Positions 24,001 through 34,412 of a stretch of DNA of 64,000 nt are shown piece after piece. Location of the stretch: contig CAJNDS010002260.1 of NCBI GenBank assembly GCA_905221605.1, positions 419,001 to 483,000 of the forward strand, given 5' to 3'. A model generated the notes under the pieces. It was not told the origin of the DNA. It searched no databases and saw only the letters and a list, made by a program, of their open reading frames with translations. Position 1 is the stretch's first letter, and each line of letters begins with the position of its first letter. This DNA comes from Symbiodinium natans. Its lineage: Eukaryota > Sar > Dinophyceae > Suessiales > Symbiodiniaceae. The position numbers and the translations under genes are program-made.

Positions 24001-27000
24001 CTTACTAAACACGAAACCTCAAGCCCAAACCCTAAACCCTATAGCTACTAACCCTAAACCCTAAACCCTAAACCCTAAACCCTAAACCCTAAACCCTAAA
24101 CCCCAAACCCTAAACCCTAAACCCTAAACCCTAAACCCTAAACCGTCCTTGCAGGCGTGCTGCGACGTGAGTGCTCCCATCAAGCGCCGCCGCATGGACT
24201 ATGGCCTGGAGCTTTGGCAGGACGCTGGGCGTGGCACTTGGAATGTTCCCCCTGTATACTGACAGGGTTTAGGGTTTAGGGTTTAGGGTTTAGGGTTTAG
24301 GGTTTAGGGTTGAATAGCTTATAGTACCCCCTATGTTCCCCCTTATACTAGCAGCTCCTCAATATAGGGATTATCATAGGGGTGTACTTTTTTCTCCTTA
24401 CTGGGGATTATATTAGGGGGTACGAGAATCCCTATTGAGGACTGTTAGTATAAGGGGAACATTCAAGGTTACACCCCGTTGAGTCTTGATTGGGGGTTTT
24501 CGGTTTGCGGGTTTGGGGTTTAGGGGTTCAGGGTTTTAGGGTTGAGGGTTTGGAGTTTAGGGTTTAGGGGTTAGGGTTTTAGGGCCAGGGTTTGGGGTTG
24601 AGGGTTTGGAGTTTAGGGGGTTGTGGGGGGTTGGGTTTAGGGTTTTCAGGGCTTAAAAAGGGTTTAGGGTTTGGGGTCTAGGGTTTGGGGTGTGGGGGTT
24701 TGGGGTTTAGGCTATCCAGGGAAAAGGACTGATTAGAGCTTTGCGGCTTTCGGGTCGTGACTGAGGCTCCGACTGAGGGTTTAGGGTTTAGGGTTTAGGG
24801 TTTAGGGTTTAGGGTCCCTTGAGAATCCCGAAGCCTGGGACCTCACTGCCAGGACATGAAGTTCACGGACATGGCCGCTTGCCCGCTGTTCGGGTTTAGG
24901 GCTCAGGATCCAGGGGTTTGAACCCTAAACCCTAAACCCCAAAACGCTAAACCCTAAACCCTAAACCCTAAACCCTAAACCCTAAACCCTAAACCCTAAA
25001 CCCTAAACCCTAAACCCTAAACCCTAAACCCTAAACCCTAAACCCTAAACTAAACCCTAAACCCTAAACCCTAAAAACCCTAAACCCTAAACCCTAAACC
25101 CTAAACCCTAAACCCTAAACCCTAAACCCTAAACCCTAAACCCTAAACCCTAAACCCTAAACCCTAACCCCCTAAAACCCTAAACCCTAAACCCTAAACC
25201 CTAAACCCTAAACCCTAAACCCTAAACCCTAAACCCTAAACCCTAAACCCTAAACCCTAAACCCTAAACCCTAAACCCTAAACCCTAAACCCTAACCCTA
25301 AAGCCTAGACTCTAGACCCGAGACCCTAGACCCTAGACCCTAGACCATAGACCCTAAACCCTAAACCTCCACCCTCCCTATACACTCTAAACCTTATAGA
25401 CCCTAAACCCTATAGACTCTATCAACCCTACAGACCCTCAACCCTCAACCCTGAACCCTAACCCTGTGTCCCTCATCCCGAACCCCCTTTAAAATGAATG
25501 GCACCTAAAATCTGCAAAGTTCGTTTTTGCGCATATAAAGGTGGTTCAGGGTTTAGGGTTGAGGGTTTAGGTTTAGGGTTTAGGTTTTAGGGCTTGTTTA
25601 GCAGGCTCTCTCAAGCCGAATCTCAATCAAGTTCTACTATCGGCAAAATACGTAATTTGGAAGTGCCTGTTTGGTCGCCTTTGCTCGGAACTGGGGCCTC
25701 CCCCACTCCTGAAATAAAGGTTCTAAAGGGAGGGGGGTGCAAGGGGGGCATGTGACCCAAGGTTCCCTCCCTAATACCCCCTAAGGCTCTATAGCGAGCT
25801 TCCCTAACCCTCTGAATCCCCCCTCCCTTAAGATCCCTAGAAGGACAGGTTCGACATAGTCAGGTTGCTTCCAAACATCTGTCACGGAGGCCCAGAGCTT
25901 GAAGATTTGCTTACTACGCCTGTGTAAGCCGCCTGATGAGCAGTTATGAACGCTAGCAGAATAAACCCTATACCCTAAACCCTAACCCTAAACCCTACAC
26001 CCTAAACCCTAAACCCTAAACCCTAAACCCTACACCCCTAAAGTAAGAATCAATGAGCAACCCCTGGAACCCTAAACCTGTGAGTCCCAAAGCCCGGTCG
26101 TTTGTAGCCGCACAACCGAGGTCATTTGCTCTGGAGAGGAGAATTCCGGGTTTAGGGTTTAGGGTTTACGTTTAGGGTTTAAGTTTAGGGGCTATGGTGT
26201 AGGGGTTTATTAAGGGTATAAGGGGGGACCCCTAGAAGGGACCCTTAATCCTCTTCCCCGGTCTAACCCCCGATATATATATATATATACACACACCATA
26301 TATAGTCCCAATATACCTAAGTAGCCCCTAAAAAAACCCTAAACAACCCCTTCAGTCCCTTATAAGGGTCCCTCCTTTCGTCCCTTGAGTTTAGGGGTTT
26401 AGGGGGTTGTAGGGGTTGTGGATGGGGGTTTGTCATGTATTCAGGGCTTCGGCTGGAACGGTTGAAATGCCATCATGGACATAAGTTGAGGACGACGTGC
26501 GCAGGTCTAAGGGGCAGACGAGAAGCTTTCGCAAGGGGCCCTATAGGGTTTTTTCAGGGTTGGCCTCAGAAGTCTGCTCCACACGAGAAGGGCTGCAGAG
26601 TGAGGCAGAAACAAAGGGTTTGGGGTTTAGGGTTTAGGGTTTAGGGTTTAGGTTTGAGGGTTCAGTTTTCAGGGGATCCTGGAAGAAGCCTGAGTGGATG
26701 AGATCCCAGGCTTTTCCCTCCAAAGCACCCAGACCCACAAGCTGCGAGCCGCAGGCCCTACACCCCAAACCCCCTAACCCTAACCCTAAACCCTGAACTC
26801 TAAACCCTAAACCCTAAACCCTAAACCCTAAACCCTAAACCCTAAACACTAAACCCCTGGAAGGAGGGGCCTGGGCTCTCCTGCCATCGCGCGGTGCTGG
26901 CCAAGAGTTCTGAGGTTTTTGACCGCATGCTGTGCTCGGACATGAAAGAGCCCTGGTTGAGGGTTGAGGGGGGCTTCAGGGCTTCAGGGCTTCAGGGGGT

Positions 27001-29490
27001 TTAGGGTTTAGGGTTTAGGGTTTAGGGCGTCTGGAAGTTTACGAGCTTCAGGGACCCCTGGGTTTAGGATTTAGGGTTTAGGGGTTCGGGCTTAGAATTT
27101 AGGGTTGAGTGTTTGGGGTTGAGGGTTGAGGGAGGATTTGGTGAGGTGTTTAAGGTTTCGGCTTTGGGGTCTAAGGGGCTTGTTCCCGATCAGCATTGCT
27201 GTCGAGTTGATCGACTCTTCCTGTCGTGTTTCTTCTTCTCTCGCTCCTCTTGCTCCTCACATGAAGGGTTCAGGGTTCAGGGTTCAGGGTTCAGGGTTTA
27301 GGGTTTAGGGTTTAGGGTTTAGAGATGGCTGCCATTGCTTACGGGCGGTTTCTATTTCGAAGGGTTCGCTTTACCAGCTTATCTGAACCCTTGCGAATAC
27401 GAGGCCATGACTGTTTCCTGTTGTTTCGTGCGGCGTTGTGAGGAATAACTCGAAGTCCCGAATCCATGCCCACCTGTGGTTGAGCGTGCGGTCGAAATAG
27501 AGTTTAGGGTTCAGGTTTTAGGGTTTTGTTAAGTCAACCCTGAAACCCCCCGGCCCCAGACCCTCAACCCTCAACCCTCAACCCTTCAGCCTAAGCCCTT
27601 AATTCTGAACCCCAATTCCCCCTAAACCCCAACACTGAGAACTGCAAGCCTTACAAGCCTTACAAGCCTCTACTTACCCCAGAAAGCCCCGAAGCCTCCA
27701 CAAGCGCGACCGCTCGCAACACCGAGGAAGGTTCGGAAAGGCGGCTAGTGCTGCAGAACGTTTGCGAAGACGCTGGCTTCGAATGGTTTCTAGGGTAGTG
27801 ACCATGCCCTTAGTATGGGCCATTCAATTGCGGAGCCCATAATCTTGCTTGAACACACAAGGGCCCATACTTCAGAACCCTTCAAACAAGGCAAGGGGCC
27901 ATGTTAGCTACCCTTTTATATGGGGTTTGCTGGTTCTTAGGGTCACGGGCTTTGGGTGTTTTAGGGACTTAACGGGTCTTAGGGGATTTGGGTTTGGGTC
28001 TAGGGTTTGAGGGGCTGAGTCGGGCTGAAGGGTTGTGGGATGTGTACGATATTGTACGATCAGGTTTAGGGCTTGGGGGGCTTAGGGTCTCCGGAGGCCC
28101 TAAACCCCCTAAAGTGTCGGGGTCCTGGGTTGGGGAGGGTTGGGAGGGTGTGTGTTGCTGTGCTTAGGGCTTCGACACGTGTTCCTAACCTGAGCCCAAA
28201 GCCTAAACCCGGAACTAGGCCCTAAACCCTAAACCCTAAGCCCTACACCCTACACCCCAAACCCGAAACCCTAAACCCTAAACCCTATACACTCAACCCT
28301 AAACCCTGAGAGCGAGAAAGGGGCCTTGGTTCTCGTAGTTGTCTCCTTCGAAGGACACCCTCAAGGTCTTCCTGGAGCATGTCTACACGGGCAGCTATCC
28401 ATCAGGAGGAAAACCTGCAGTCCCTGAACCCTAAACCCCAAACCAACCCTAACCCTAAACCCTAAACCCTGTACACTCAACCCTAAACCTCAAACTCCGA
28501 ACCCCAAATGCCCAAAGTCCCGCGCGCAGGGGCAAAGCTCAGTGTCGCCCAGCTGGGCGAGCTGATGGCAGTGGCTGAGTCTTGCTTCACTCTTCGGTTT
28601 TGGGATGGGTTTTGGGTTTGGTTAGGGTTTAGGGTTTAGGGCTTAGGGCTTAGGGTTTAGGGTTTAGGGTTGAGGGTGCTGAAGTTCAGGGATTTGGGGC
28701 CCTACAACATCCCCCACCCCCCTCTGTGCAAAGCCCAAGCAAGCCAGGACGGCAACCCATCAGTGCTCACAAGGAACCCCTTCGGCCCAAAAGCTCGGAA
28801 CCTGAACTGGGTTTAGGGTGTAGGGCTTAGGGTTGAGGGTTGAGGGTGTAGGGTTTAGGGTTTAGGGTTTAGGATTTAGGATTTAGTCCAGAGTCCATGA
28901 TTTCCATCCTTTCGCCAAAGCCTACGGCCCTATGTGCGTAGATTTGTCGAACTTGGGTACTAAAGCATTCTAAGCGTTACAGAGCTGGCCTACATCTAGC
29001 AATTTAGAAGTTTGCTTTGTGCATGCCGGCATTTCAAGACTTTGGATTGTTCAGGTGCTGCAATCTTATGGGAGTTTGCGAAAAGAAGAGATCCCTTTTA
29101 TAGCCCAAATAGAAGACGATCCGCGTAAGGGACCCCCCAAAAGGCTTCCCCTGTTTTCAGAAACCCCCAATTTTTTTCTCCATTTTTCAAGCTTGGACCT
29201 CGTGTAGCAGCCCCCAGGGCACCTTCCATTTCAAGGTTTGAGTATTGGCACTCCTCATAAACATTGGACATGTGTGTCAGTTTTATGTCGTTTAGACTGC
29301 GAACCAGCACCGGCGCTTGGTGGCAGACTTGGACAGGATCCCGACGCAGCGGAGCTCTGGGATGATGTTGAGCACGAGGGTTCGATCTCCAGGCGGCCCG
29401 ACTCCGACTCCTCATCCCGCGAGGAACCGCCGCAGCTCCGCAGACATCGGGGCGAGGCAGATGAAGGCGACCCTGAGTTCTCCAGCTTGA
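21050..29490 (+). CDS. BTB/POZ domain protein, ~12 small exons
   Basis: Exons: 21050-21088 (ATG, MELVDHYNLCTYN), 21803-21862, 23494-23574, 24155-24223, 24853-24873, 26121-26138, 26864-26947, 27727-27771, 28354-28405, 28530-28596, 28690-28732, 28748-28773, and probable terminal 29337-29490. Joined exons follow the BTB pattern in order: KFTDMVICSGE, then CHRAVLAKSSEVFDRMLCSDMK, then EGSERRLVLQNVCED, then TLKVFLEHVYTGSYPSG, then AKLSVAQLGELMAVAESC. BTB domains are protein-protein interaction modules, often cullin-3 adaptors; the partner here is unknown. Donors are GC (21088, 21862, 23574, 27771, 28732), GA (26947, 28405) and GT (28596). The introns are packed with telomere-like repeats and a GCATCAGC array. 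The 18-base exon at 26121 and the last exon are the weakest calls. Confidence 0.82.
22235..23460. repeat. GC-rich ~54-bp GAGCATCAGCYGCGGG tandem array in a BTB-gene intron
   Basis: Units of roughly CATCATGAGCATCAGCCGCGGGTCCTCTCACATCAGGCC composition (named here by its core GAGCATCAGC) repeat about 22 times. Many are truncated, and composite units recur (for example the segment ending ATGAGCATCAGCCGCGAGCTTC at ~22700, ~23120 and ~23240). It is wholly intronic between exons ending 21862 and starting 23494. Confidence 0.9.
24040..24150. repeat. Intronic telomere tract directly before an exon
   Basis: CCCTAAA heptamers run up to ...GTCCTTGCAG, the acceptor of the exon at 24155, with only about ten bases between repeat and splice site. 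Confidence 0.85.
24332..24464. mobile_element. MITE-like palindromic element, TGTTCCCCCTTATACTA family
   Basis: Inverted ends read TGTTCCCCCTTATACTA.CAG...CCT and the reverse complement AGGACTGTTAGTATAAGGGGAACAT. A solo end (GGAATGTTCCCCCTGTATACTGACAG) lies at 24239-24264, right next to an exon. Other members: 14424-14492, 34776-34887, 48313-48405, 51555-51630, 59584-59700. Confidence 0.85.
24905..25350. repeat. Long intronic interstitial telomere tract
   Basis: About 400 bp of CCCTAAA heptamers with a few slips (CCCTAAAAACCC, CCCTAACCCC) decay at the right end into CCCTAGA forms. It is one of the longest telomere-like tracts in the window and lies inside the BTB gene. Confidence 0.95.
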
Positions 29491-29498
29491 CTCAAAAG

Positions 29499-30870
29499 GA
29501 AGCAACTGAACGGAGGAGCTGAAGCAAGCGCGAGAACCTCAGCCGTGTCTTGGAAATGGCAGGGACTGTCCTGAATTTTGCCGTGAGCTTTCGCCTCCTT
29601 TCTTCGTCGCTTATTTAACCTTTTCCTTGCCCTCAATGCAGTTGTTGCGTTCTCAGCTGATAATACAGTCTTTGACACAGCGCCGTGTGTTCCCTAACTT
29701 CGTCCAATGTCAAATCTTCAGGCTTCTGCGCTCCAATCATTTCATACGTACTACTATACACAGGTATTTTGTTTTTAAGACATTTTACAGAGACCGCGTA
29801 GCCAAAACCAAAACAGGAGACTGTGAAGAAATTATGACAATATCATTTTTGATCTAGATTCTCATGTGACTAGAAAGGCTATTCGTGATAATGTGAAATA
29901 CCTAAGCAACAAGAGACAGCGAGTAGTAGAATTAAAGGCGCCCAAAAGCGTTCTTAGCAAAGTTAATTAAGTAGTTGATTTCTTTGACAGCCGCCGAGCT
30001 TCAGTTTTCAAACCGCAGAAAGACTCATACAAAAAAAGAAAGACTCATCACGCTATGACAACAGGAGCACGAGCCAAACAAAAAACAAGAGGCATTAAAA
30101 AGGCGGGAAAAGCCGTAGACAAGTTTGAAGCCAAAGCTCCACTGTCGGAAAGAATAGAGCAGCGGAAAGGGCTAGGGAAGGAAAGCAGATGAAGGCTTGA
30201 TGGCGCATTTTCTGCAAACTTGCGCCAATTCTCAGTGGCATGGTCTATTTGAAAGGTGGCGAAGAGGCGCTTGAGCCTGAGCAAGGAGGGCTTCCTCAAA
30301 TTGAAGTCGAGAAGGTCAGGGCTCTGGGTGGGGGGCGCGGGGGGGGGGACATTGAAGGCTTTCAAAGGCATTCTTATGCATTCTTGGATGCATTCTTCCA
30401 GCTTTGCGTGGACAGGTCTACGTCGCGACTGTCGTTGGCGAGGGTCGCGATGACCATGTGGTCAGGTGGGCTGGGCGCGGGTCAAAACATTCCCTGCGCG
30501 GCAAGGCAGTCTTGCTATCCTGAGAAGTTAGCCCTGCAGGCGCAGCAGGGGCAGGTACATCCGATGGCGTGTGGATTAACGAGCCGGCCGGCCATGTTTG
30601 CGAAATTCGGTCACCAGCTTGGCCGTTGTTGCGACTCGCAGCATGGCCAGGCGAGGGGCCACGATGTACCGTGACGAGAGTGGCGCGACGCCCCGGAAAG
30701 AATCTCTTCGTTAGGGTGGTATAGTTTGTTTACGTTTTGCATGCGCCCTGCGCGCACTGCTCCAACTGCGCGAGTATGACAACGATCAGACATGTGTGTA
30801 ACTTCCAGCCGAACATACAACCACGCAGTGATGCTTCATGCGCGATGTGAAGCAGAGCACAAGTGCTGTA
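29499..30870. other. Region downstream of the BTB gene, no firm gene
   Basis: After the probable BTB stop the sequence turns AT-rich (29540-30060) with a broken coding tract, described separately, then becomes GC-richer. A 144-codon plus frame at 30240-30674 exists but lacks splice or family support and has a low-complexity G-rich part. I do not call a gene. Confidence 0.4.
29827..30192 (+). pseudogene. AT-rich broken ORF of foreign character (fragment a)
   Basis: A single reading frame of 122 codons runs to TGA at 30190 but is interrupted by TAA at 29968. Before the break it reads like an ordinary globular protein (IIFDLDSHVTRKAIRDNVKY); after it, it is Lys/Arg-rich (KQKTRGIKKAGKAVDKFEAK). 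Base composition and codon use differ from the GC-rich exons around it. The sequence CCAAAACCAAAACAG just upstream (29805) recurs at 31487 before fragment b. It could be a decayed virus-like or transposon gene; no homologue is recognised. Confidence 0.5.
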
Positions 30871-31110
30871 CATGATAATGGGATGCGAATTTGACGGCCA
30901 GCACGGTGCGCAACAGTCCTAGGGATGCGAGTTTGATGGCCAGACATGGTGCGCGGCAGACTTTGGCATGCGAATTGGACGACCAGCGTCGTGCGCGACA
31001 GGGTTTGATGGCCAGAGCGGTGCTCAGTAGACTTGGGATGCGAGTTTGATGGGGCGTGCGAGAGCTTTGGGAATGCCAGTTTGATGGCGAACGTGGTGTG
31101 CGAACGGGGC
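30870..31110. repeat. Degenerate ~47-bp repeats, GGGATGCGAATTTGATGGCCAG core
   Basis: Five or six diverged units share ATGCGA.TTTGA.GGCCAG and GGTGCGC. They lie between the two AT-rich broken coding tracts. Confidence 0.65.
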
Positions 31111-31454
31111 TTCAAGGAAGCCTTGAGAAGGGTAGGGCTTCTCAATGGGGCTTGAAGGGGCTTCAAGGGGGACTTGAGAACTAGGTGTGCCTCCTCGCTG
31201 ACCCTCTGACAGCATCTCCGACCTGGTTCTGCTTCGGCAGGGGGCCTGGAAGTGACTCCTCGTTTACCCTCTGACAGCTTTTTTCCGACAAGGCGCTGCT
31301 TCGGCGGGGGTTTCACCAGCGCTGGCGCCGGCGGAGGAGCACAGTTCCTCCTGGGGGGCTTGAGAACGTCTGCGGCGGAATCTCAGCAATCTTTGAGAGA
31401 TGTTTTTTTCCTAAATCAAGGAACTTTCGAAAACTCGCAAACATACTCCACTAA

Positions 31455-32046
31455 GTATATGCTTCTTTAACACAGAACCGCGCCAAAACCAAAACAGCGA
31501 TCTTTAAAGTCAATGGCAGAGATGAACATCAAGCAACAGCAAAGGGGTTTGTAGAGACGGTCATAAAACGGAAAATCACAAAGCAATATGATAAATTCCG
31601 TTTTAAGCGTGCTATGTCAATCTTAAGAACTGACCCAGAGTTTTTTTTGCGAAATGGCAAAAGGTCATATGTGCGAATACATTGACGCTATAAGAATGGA
31701 AAGTGCAAACGCCGCAGAAGGCGTAGCAAACGCCGCAGAAGGCGTAGCAAAAAGTGCCAGAAAAATCAAAACTTAAGAGAGACGATAAATACATCCATAC
31801 ACAACAAATACATTGAAACAGAGATTGACCCAGCTACTCAACAACCAAAGAAGCGCTCGCTAAACAGCGCTACACCGAAAATGCGTGTTGGATAACTTCG
31901 CTTTTGGACCACTGCCTCGACCTTATGAGACACAAGCGGGGCTCTCTTTCAAAACCCTAACCCGAAAACACATGCTAGAACTTTTAGGTTCAACCGGAGA
32001 AGAGTTGAAAAACAAGGGCGCCAAATCACAAACTCCGCATACTTAA
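31455..32046 (+). pseudogene. AT-rich broken coding tract (fragment b)
   Basis: Four overlapping plus-strand frames each read as credible protein: 31455-31685, 31654-31776, 31829-31960 and 31864-32046. The change from the first frame to the second lies at a run of eight T (31641-31648), the classic place for an indel. The second frame holds a repeated ANAAEGV unit; the third has ENACWITSLLDHC; the fourth has TRKHMLELLGSTGEE. Together they look like one ancestral reading frame broken by indels. Origin (virus, transposon or captured gene) is unknown; I have not rebuilt it. Confidence 0.55.
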
Positions 32047-32265
32047 TCTGATCTTTCTCCATCTTCGTCAACGTCAGCACCTCATCGAACTCCTTCATCC
32101 GTGAACTCTGACGTTTAGGGCTTAGGATGGCTCATGGCCTATTGGGAACCCGTGTTTTTTTTGGTTGCGGGTGCTTTTTTGCTGTGGGTGCTTTTTTTCG
32201 GGGGCCTCCCCGGTGAGTGAGTGACCTGGCGCGTGTCGGGGCGCGTCCGCGGCAAAAAAAAAGGC

Positions 32266-32266
<1 letters not shown>

Positions 32267-32358
<92 letters not shown>
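32267..32358. repeat. Poly-C homopolymer, 92 bases
   Basis: An unbroken run of C from 32267 to 32358, followed by short broken C runs to 32378. Length may be affected by sequencing and assembly. The open frames of poly-Pro or poly-Gly across it have no meaning. Confidence 0.95.
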
Positions 32359-32361
<3 letters not shown>

Positions 32362-32539
32362 TCCCCCCCCCCCCCCCCGCGTGAGCCAAAAAAAAGCGCG
32401 CCCCCGCGCCCGCAGCAAAAAAAAATCGCGCCCCCCCCTTCCTCCCCACCCCCCAAGTCATTTGTTTTGCAATTTCCTCCCCAACCCCGTGCCCAATGCC
32501 CCTCCTCCTTTAAACTGTGCAAGCGTTTTCAAAGCACTG

Positions 32540-33050
32540 AATCCTTCCCAAGGCCATCATGCGAGCATTGTGTTTGCAAACGGTGGAGGCAGGGCTGCAC
32601 CCCGCCCGACCCCCCCCCCCCCTCTTTAAATCCGTGCCAGCTCGATTCTCAGCATATGAATCCTGTCCAAGCCTATCATGCCAGCATTGGGTTTGCAAAT
32701 TGGGGGGGGCTGCGCCCCCCCCAACCCCCCCGCTTCTTAAAGCCATGCCAGCTTGCTTCAAAGCAAATGAATCGTTTCCGAAACCATCATGAGAGCATTC
32801 CCCCCCGCTTGAACACGGGGGGGGGGTCTGCGCTTTTTAGCCGGGCAAACTTGCTTCAACCATACGAATCCCTTCCAAACCCATGATGATGCGAGCATTG
32901 TGTTGCAAATGGGGGGGCTGCGCCCCCCCCAACCCCCCCGCTTTTTTTTAGCCGGCAAGCCTGCTTCAAAGCTTACGAATCCCTTCCAAACCCATGATGC
33001 GAGCACTGTGTTTTCAAATGCGGCGGTCTGCGCAGCCCCCAACCCCCTGA
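32540..33050. repeat. ~110-bp tandem repeat with G/C hairpin, 5 copies
   Basis: Units are marked by CCATCATG.GAGCATTGTG at about 32552, 32675, 32784, 32880 and 32990. Each carries GGGGGGCTGCGCCCCCC, a perfect hairpin, and GCTTCAAAGC. Spacing is 96-123 bp. Confidence 0.85.
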
Positions 33051-33069
33051 AAAAAGAGGGAATATATGC

Positions 33070-33880
33070 TTGCTTTCCTACGAAAATTCAGACCTTATAG
33101 TGGCAGTTGAATTTTCCGTTTAAAAATAGAGATATAAACGTCTTCTTAGTAAAGAATCGAGAAAATAGAGCTTGTGTTATGAGACATGAACAAAAACACT
33201 TGTTGTCTACGAGTCACAGATAGAGATAATGCATGTACTCTTATGACAATATAGAGAATTAGCTTTTCATGTATTCCTCTCTCTGAAAATACTGACAAAA
33301 TAATAAAACTATAGAACAATGTTTCCTATGACAACATAGAGGAAATAGAGGCTTTCATACGAAAATATAGCGAAACTACAAAGTGTTTTCATATTAAAAT
33401 GTAGAGGTCTTGATATTCAAATATAGAGAATAGAGGTTTTCATGTTCAAATGTTAAGACAATGGAGGTTTGCCTATTCAGAGACAGAGAAAATACTGGGC
33501 TTCCTATTAAAATAGGACAAGAGGAACAAAAACACTTTTAATTGCAAGTCACATATTGAGGTAACACAGAGAATAAGTTTCTCATGTATTACTCTCTCAT
33601 GTCTTCCTCATTAAATATAGAGGAAAACTATGACGATATAGACAAAAATAGAGAGAAATAGAGGTTTTCGTTATAAAATATACAGACATAGAGGTTTTCG
33701 AATTGAAGTAGAGGTTTTCGTGCTAAATGTAGAGAAAATAGAGGTTTTCATATTCAAATATAGAGAAGAAAGAGGTTTTCCTATTCAAATAATTTCAAAT
33801 ATATAGAGAAGAAAGAGGTTTTCCTATTGACAATTAGAGAAAATAGAGCTTTTCATAGTAAAATATAGAGAAAACAGCAA
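33070..33880. repeat. AT-rich degenerate repeat, ATAGAGGTTTTC core
   Basis: The phrase AAATAGAGGTTTTC(A/G)TATTCAAATATAGAGA recurs in diverged form at least ten times at irregular 30-60 bp spacing. No coding potential. Confidence 0.8.
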
Positions 33881-33884
33881 AAAC

Positions 33885-34085
33885 GCTCCGCACCCGCAGC
33901 AAAAAAAAACGCGCCCCCACGGCACCCGCAACAAAAAAAAACGCGCCCCCGCACCCGCAGCAAAAAAAGAAAGCGCCCCCCGCACCCGCAGCAAAAAAAA
34001 AAGAACGCGCCCCCGCACCCGCAGCAAAAAAAAAACGCGCCCCCGCACCCACAGCAAAAAAAACACCCGCAACAAAAAACACACT
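33885..34085. repeat. ~33-bp GCACCCGCAGCAAAAAAAA minisatellite
   Basis: About six units, each GCACCCGCAGC followed by 8-11 A and CGCGCCCCC. Related units lie at 32385-32440 on the other side of the poly-C. Confidence 0.88.
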
Positions 34086-34132
34086 CTTACCATGGCCTAT
34101 TGGGGGGTAGGGTTTAGGGTTTAGGGTTTAGG

Positions 34133-34396
34133 GTTTGGGGTTTGGGGTTTGGGGTTTGGGGTTTGGGGTTTGGGGTTTGGGGTTTGGGGTTTGGGGTTTG
34201 GGGTTTGGGGTTTGGGGTTTGGGGTTTGGGTTTGGGGTTTGGGGTTTGGGGTTTGGGGTTTGGGGTTTGGGTTTGGGGTTTGGGGTTTGGGCTTGGGGTT
34301 TGGGGTTTGGGGTTTGGGGTTTGGGGTTTGGGGTTTGGGGTTTGGGGCTTGGGACTTGGGGCTTGGGGTTTGGGGTTTGGGGTTTGGGGTTTAGGG
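34133..34396. repeat. Homogeneous TTTGGGG heptamer array
   Basis: About 37 copies of a G-richer telomere variant, TTTGGGG, follow three TTTAGGG units and return to one TTTAGGG at the end. This is the only place where the variant is fixed over a long run. Confidence 0.95.
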
Positions 34397-34412
34397 CCTT
34401 TGTTACGCTGAG

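Larger units (their letters stand above)
32133..34104. mobile_element. 1.9-kb element with inverted ends and 14-bp flanking repeat
   Basis: The same 14 bases, CATGGCCTATTGGG, occur at 32133-32146 and 34091-34104. Just inside, the left end (32152-32195) and the reverse complement of the right end share GTGTTTTTT..TTGCGGGTG.TTTTTT..GCTGTGGGTGC, about 38 bp. Interior parts are a 92-base poly-C, a 110-bp tandem repeat, an AT-rich AGAGGTTTTC repeat and a GCACCCGCAGCAAAAAA minisatellite. No transposase frame is visible, so it is a candidate non-autonomous element. Confidence 0.6.

Noticed and set aside
29098-29522. Three overlapping frames on both strands (94 and 135 codons among them)
   Set aside because: All are open, so length alone decides nothing; only the frame in phase with the preceding BTB exon was kept, with low weight.
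32122-32886. Open frames of 98-221 codons with poly-Pro or poly-Gly
   Set aside because: They are produced by the poly-C run and flanking C-rich repeats, with no domain or splice support.
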